This document shows, one piece after another, positions 63,570 to 64,000 of a DNA stretch of 64,000 nucleotides. Positions within the stretch are counted from its first letter, which is position 1. Each line of letters opens with the position of its first letter. Origin of the DNA: Bryobacterales bacterium. GTDB taxonomy: Bacteria > Acidobacteriota > Terriglobia > Bryobacterales > Bryobacteraceae. Location: NCBI GenBank assembly GCA_019261985.1, contig JAFAQY010000109.1:1-64000 (forward strand), in the 5' to 3' direction. A program made the position numbers and the translations under genes. Under the pieces are notes generated by a model, which was not told the DNA's origin, did no database searches, and was given only the letters and a program-made list of their open reading frames with translations.

Positions 63570-64000
63570 ATGTGGCCATTCGTGACCGCGACTCCCGCAA
63601 GACTGGTGCCCAAGCCGAAGACTGCAGCGGAACGGCAAGCGCGTGTGCGGAAAATTTTAGCGACCTTGGATCGGATGTATCCGGCCGCAACGTGCGCGTT
63701 GCATCATTCAAATGCCTGGGAACTGTTGGTGGCCACGATTCTTTCAGCGCAATGCACGGACAAGCGCGTGAACGAAGTTACGCCGGGCTTATTCCGGAAA
63801 TACCCCGCGATCCAGGACTTCGCGGCCGCGAAGCAGGAAGAACTGGCGCAAGATATCCGATCTACGGGGTTCTTCAATAACAAGGCTAAGTCGGTGATCG
63901 GCGCGGCGCGCAAGATTGTGACCGAATTCGGCGGCGAAGTTCCGCGGGATATCGACCAGCTACTCACGGTTCCCGGGGCGGCGAGGAAGACCGCGAACGT
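63570..64000 (+). CDS. nth: Endonuclease III (C-terminus outside window)
   Basis: 143 codons from ATG 63570 to the window edge; partial. Endonuclease III blocks: ILATLDRMYPAATCAL, WELLVATILSAQCTDKRVNEV, RSTGFFNNKAKSVIGAARKIV, GEVPRDIDQLLTVPGAARKTAN. The helix-hairpin-helix with catalytic Lys (VPGAARKTA) is present, with Ala replacing the second Gly of the usual LPGVGRKTA. The catalytic Asp and the iron-sulfur cluster Cys lie beyond the window. It would excise oxidised pyrimidines. GTG 63582 is an alternative start. Confidence 0.93.
   Translation, partial: MWPFVTATPARLVPKPKTAAERQARVRKILATLDRMYPAATCALHHSNAWELLVATILSAQCTDKRVNEVTPGLFRKYPAIQDFAAAKQEELAQDIRSTGFFNNKAKSVIGAARKIVTEFGGEVPRDIDQLLTVPGAARKTAN

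Overview
The window looks like a chromosomal segment of a G+C-rich Acidobacteriota, most likely Bryobacterales/Solibacteraceae. The main clues are a secreted hydrolase ending in a C-terminal domain of the kind first defined in Solibacter (TIGR03437-like), several secreted orphan families typical of that group, a DUF4175 giant membrane protein, a long secreted PIG-L deacetylase, and many intergenic paired-hairpin repeats. No rRNA, tRNA, CRISPR array or phage region was seen. Assignment is from memory of protein families; no search was run.

1-17 kb: a giant Pfa/Hgl-like polyketide/fatty-acid synthase (minus strand, C-terminus outside the window) with two N-terminal FMN-barrel domains, KS, AT, ACP and KR. 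It is divergent from an OmpR/CpxAR-type two-component pair. A compact four-gene operon follows, coding for a DevC-DevA-DevB-like ABC exporter plus a TolC-like outer membrane factor, and then a divergent secreted alpha/beta hydrolase. This pairing recalls the synthase plus DevBCA-TolC logic of cyanobacterial heterocyst glycolipids, so a lipid-making and lipid-exporting locus is the most interesting inference here.

17-31 kb: acetamidase/formamidase, an orphan UPF0175 antitoxin next to a shredded DUF3368 toxin, a Tat-exported multicopper oxidase, the DUF4175 protein, DUF2911, citrate synthase, an RsbW/SpoIIAA-like partner-switching pair with a LuxR-type regulator, and an operon of an MBL-fold protein with two related secreted proteins. 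31.4-33.2 kb: a complete ISKra4-family insertion sequence with inverted repeats and a 7-bp target duplication, whose transposase is broken by a frame change and an in-frame amber codon. 33.4-34 kb: an intact mazEF-like module.

34-48 kb: housekeeping genes (rpoD, dnaG), O-methyltransferase, rhodanese-like protein, NHL-propeller protein, DedA, PPK2, MgtC, alpha/beta hydrolase, PQQ-type sugar dehydrogenase, lipoprotein, aldehyde dehydrogenase and a PEBP-family protein. 48-64 kb: decayed hicBA, a serine/threonine kinase with TPRs, a dihaem cytochrome paired with an OmpA-like protein, a vapBC with an amber-interrupted toxin, a DinB/YfiT protein, an orphan ABC substrate-binding protein, the PIG-L protein, an intact vapBC, a permuted ATP-grasp-like protein, an amidohydrolase and the start of endonuclease III.

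Two genome-wide habits show through. First, at least ten genes have a TANNNT -10-like hexamer only 6-7 nt before the start codon and no Shine-Dalgarno sequence, which suggests frequent leaderless transcription. Second, about nine intergenic paired-hairpin repeats lie in one orientation whatever the direction of the neighbouring genes. Five toxin-antitoxin loci occur within 41 kb and three of them have a destroyed toxin.
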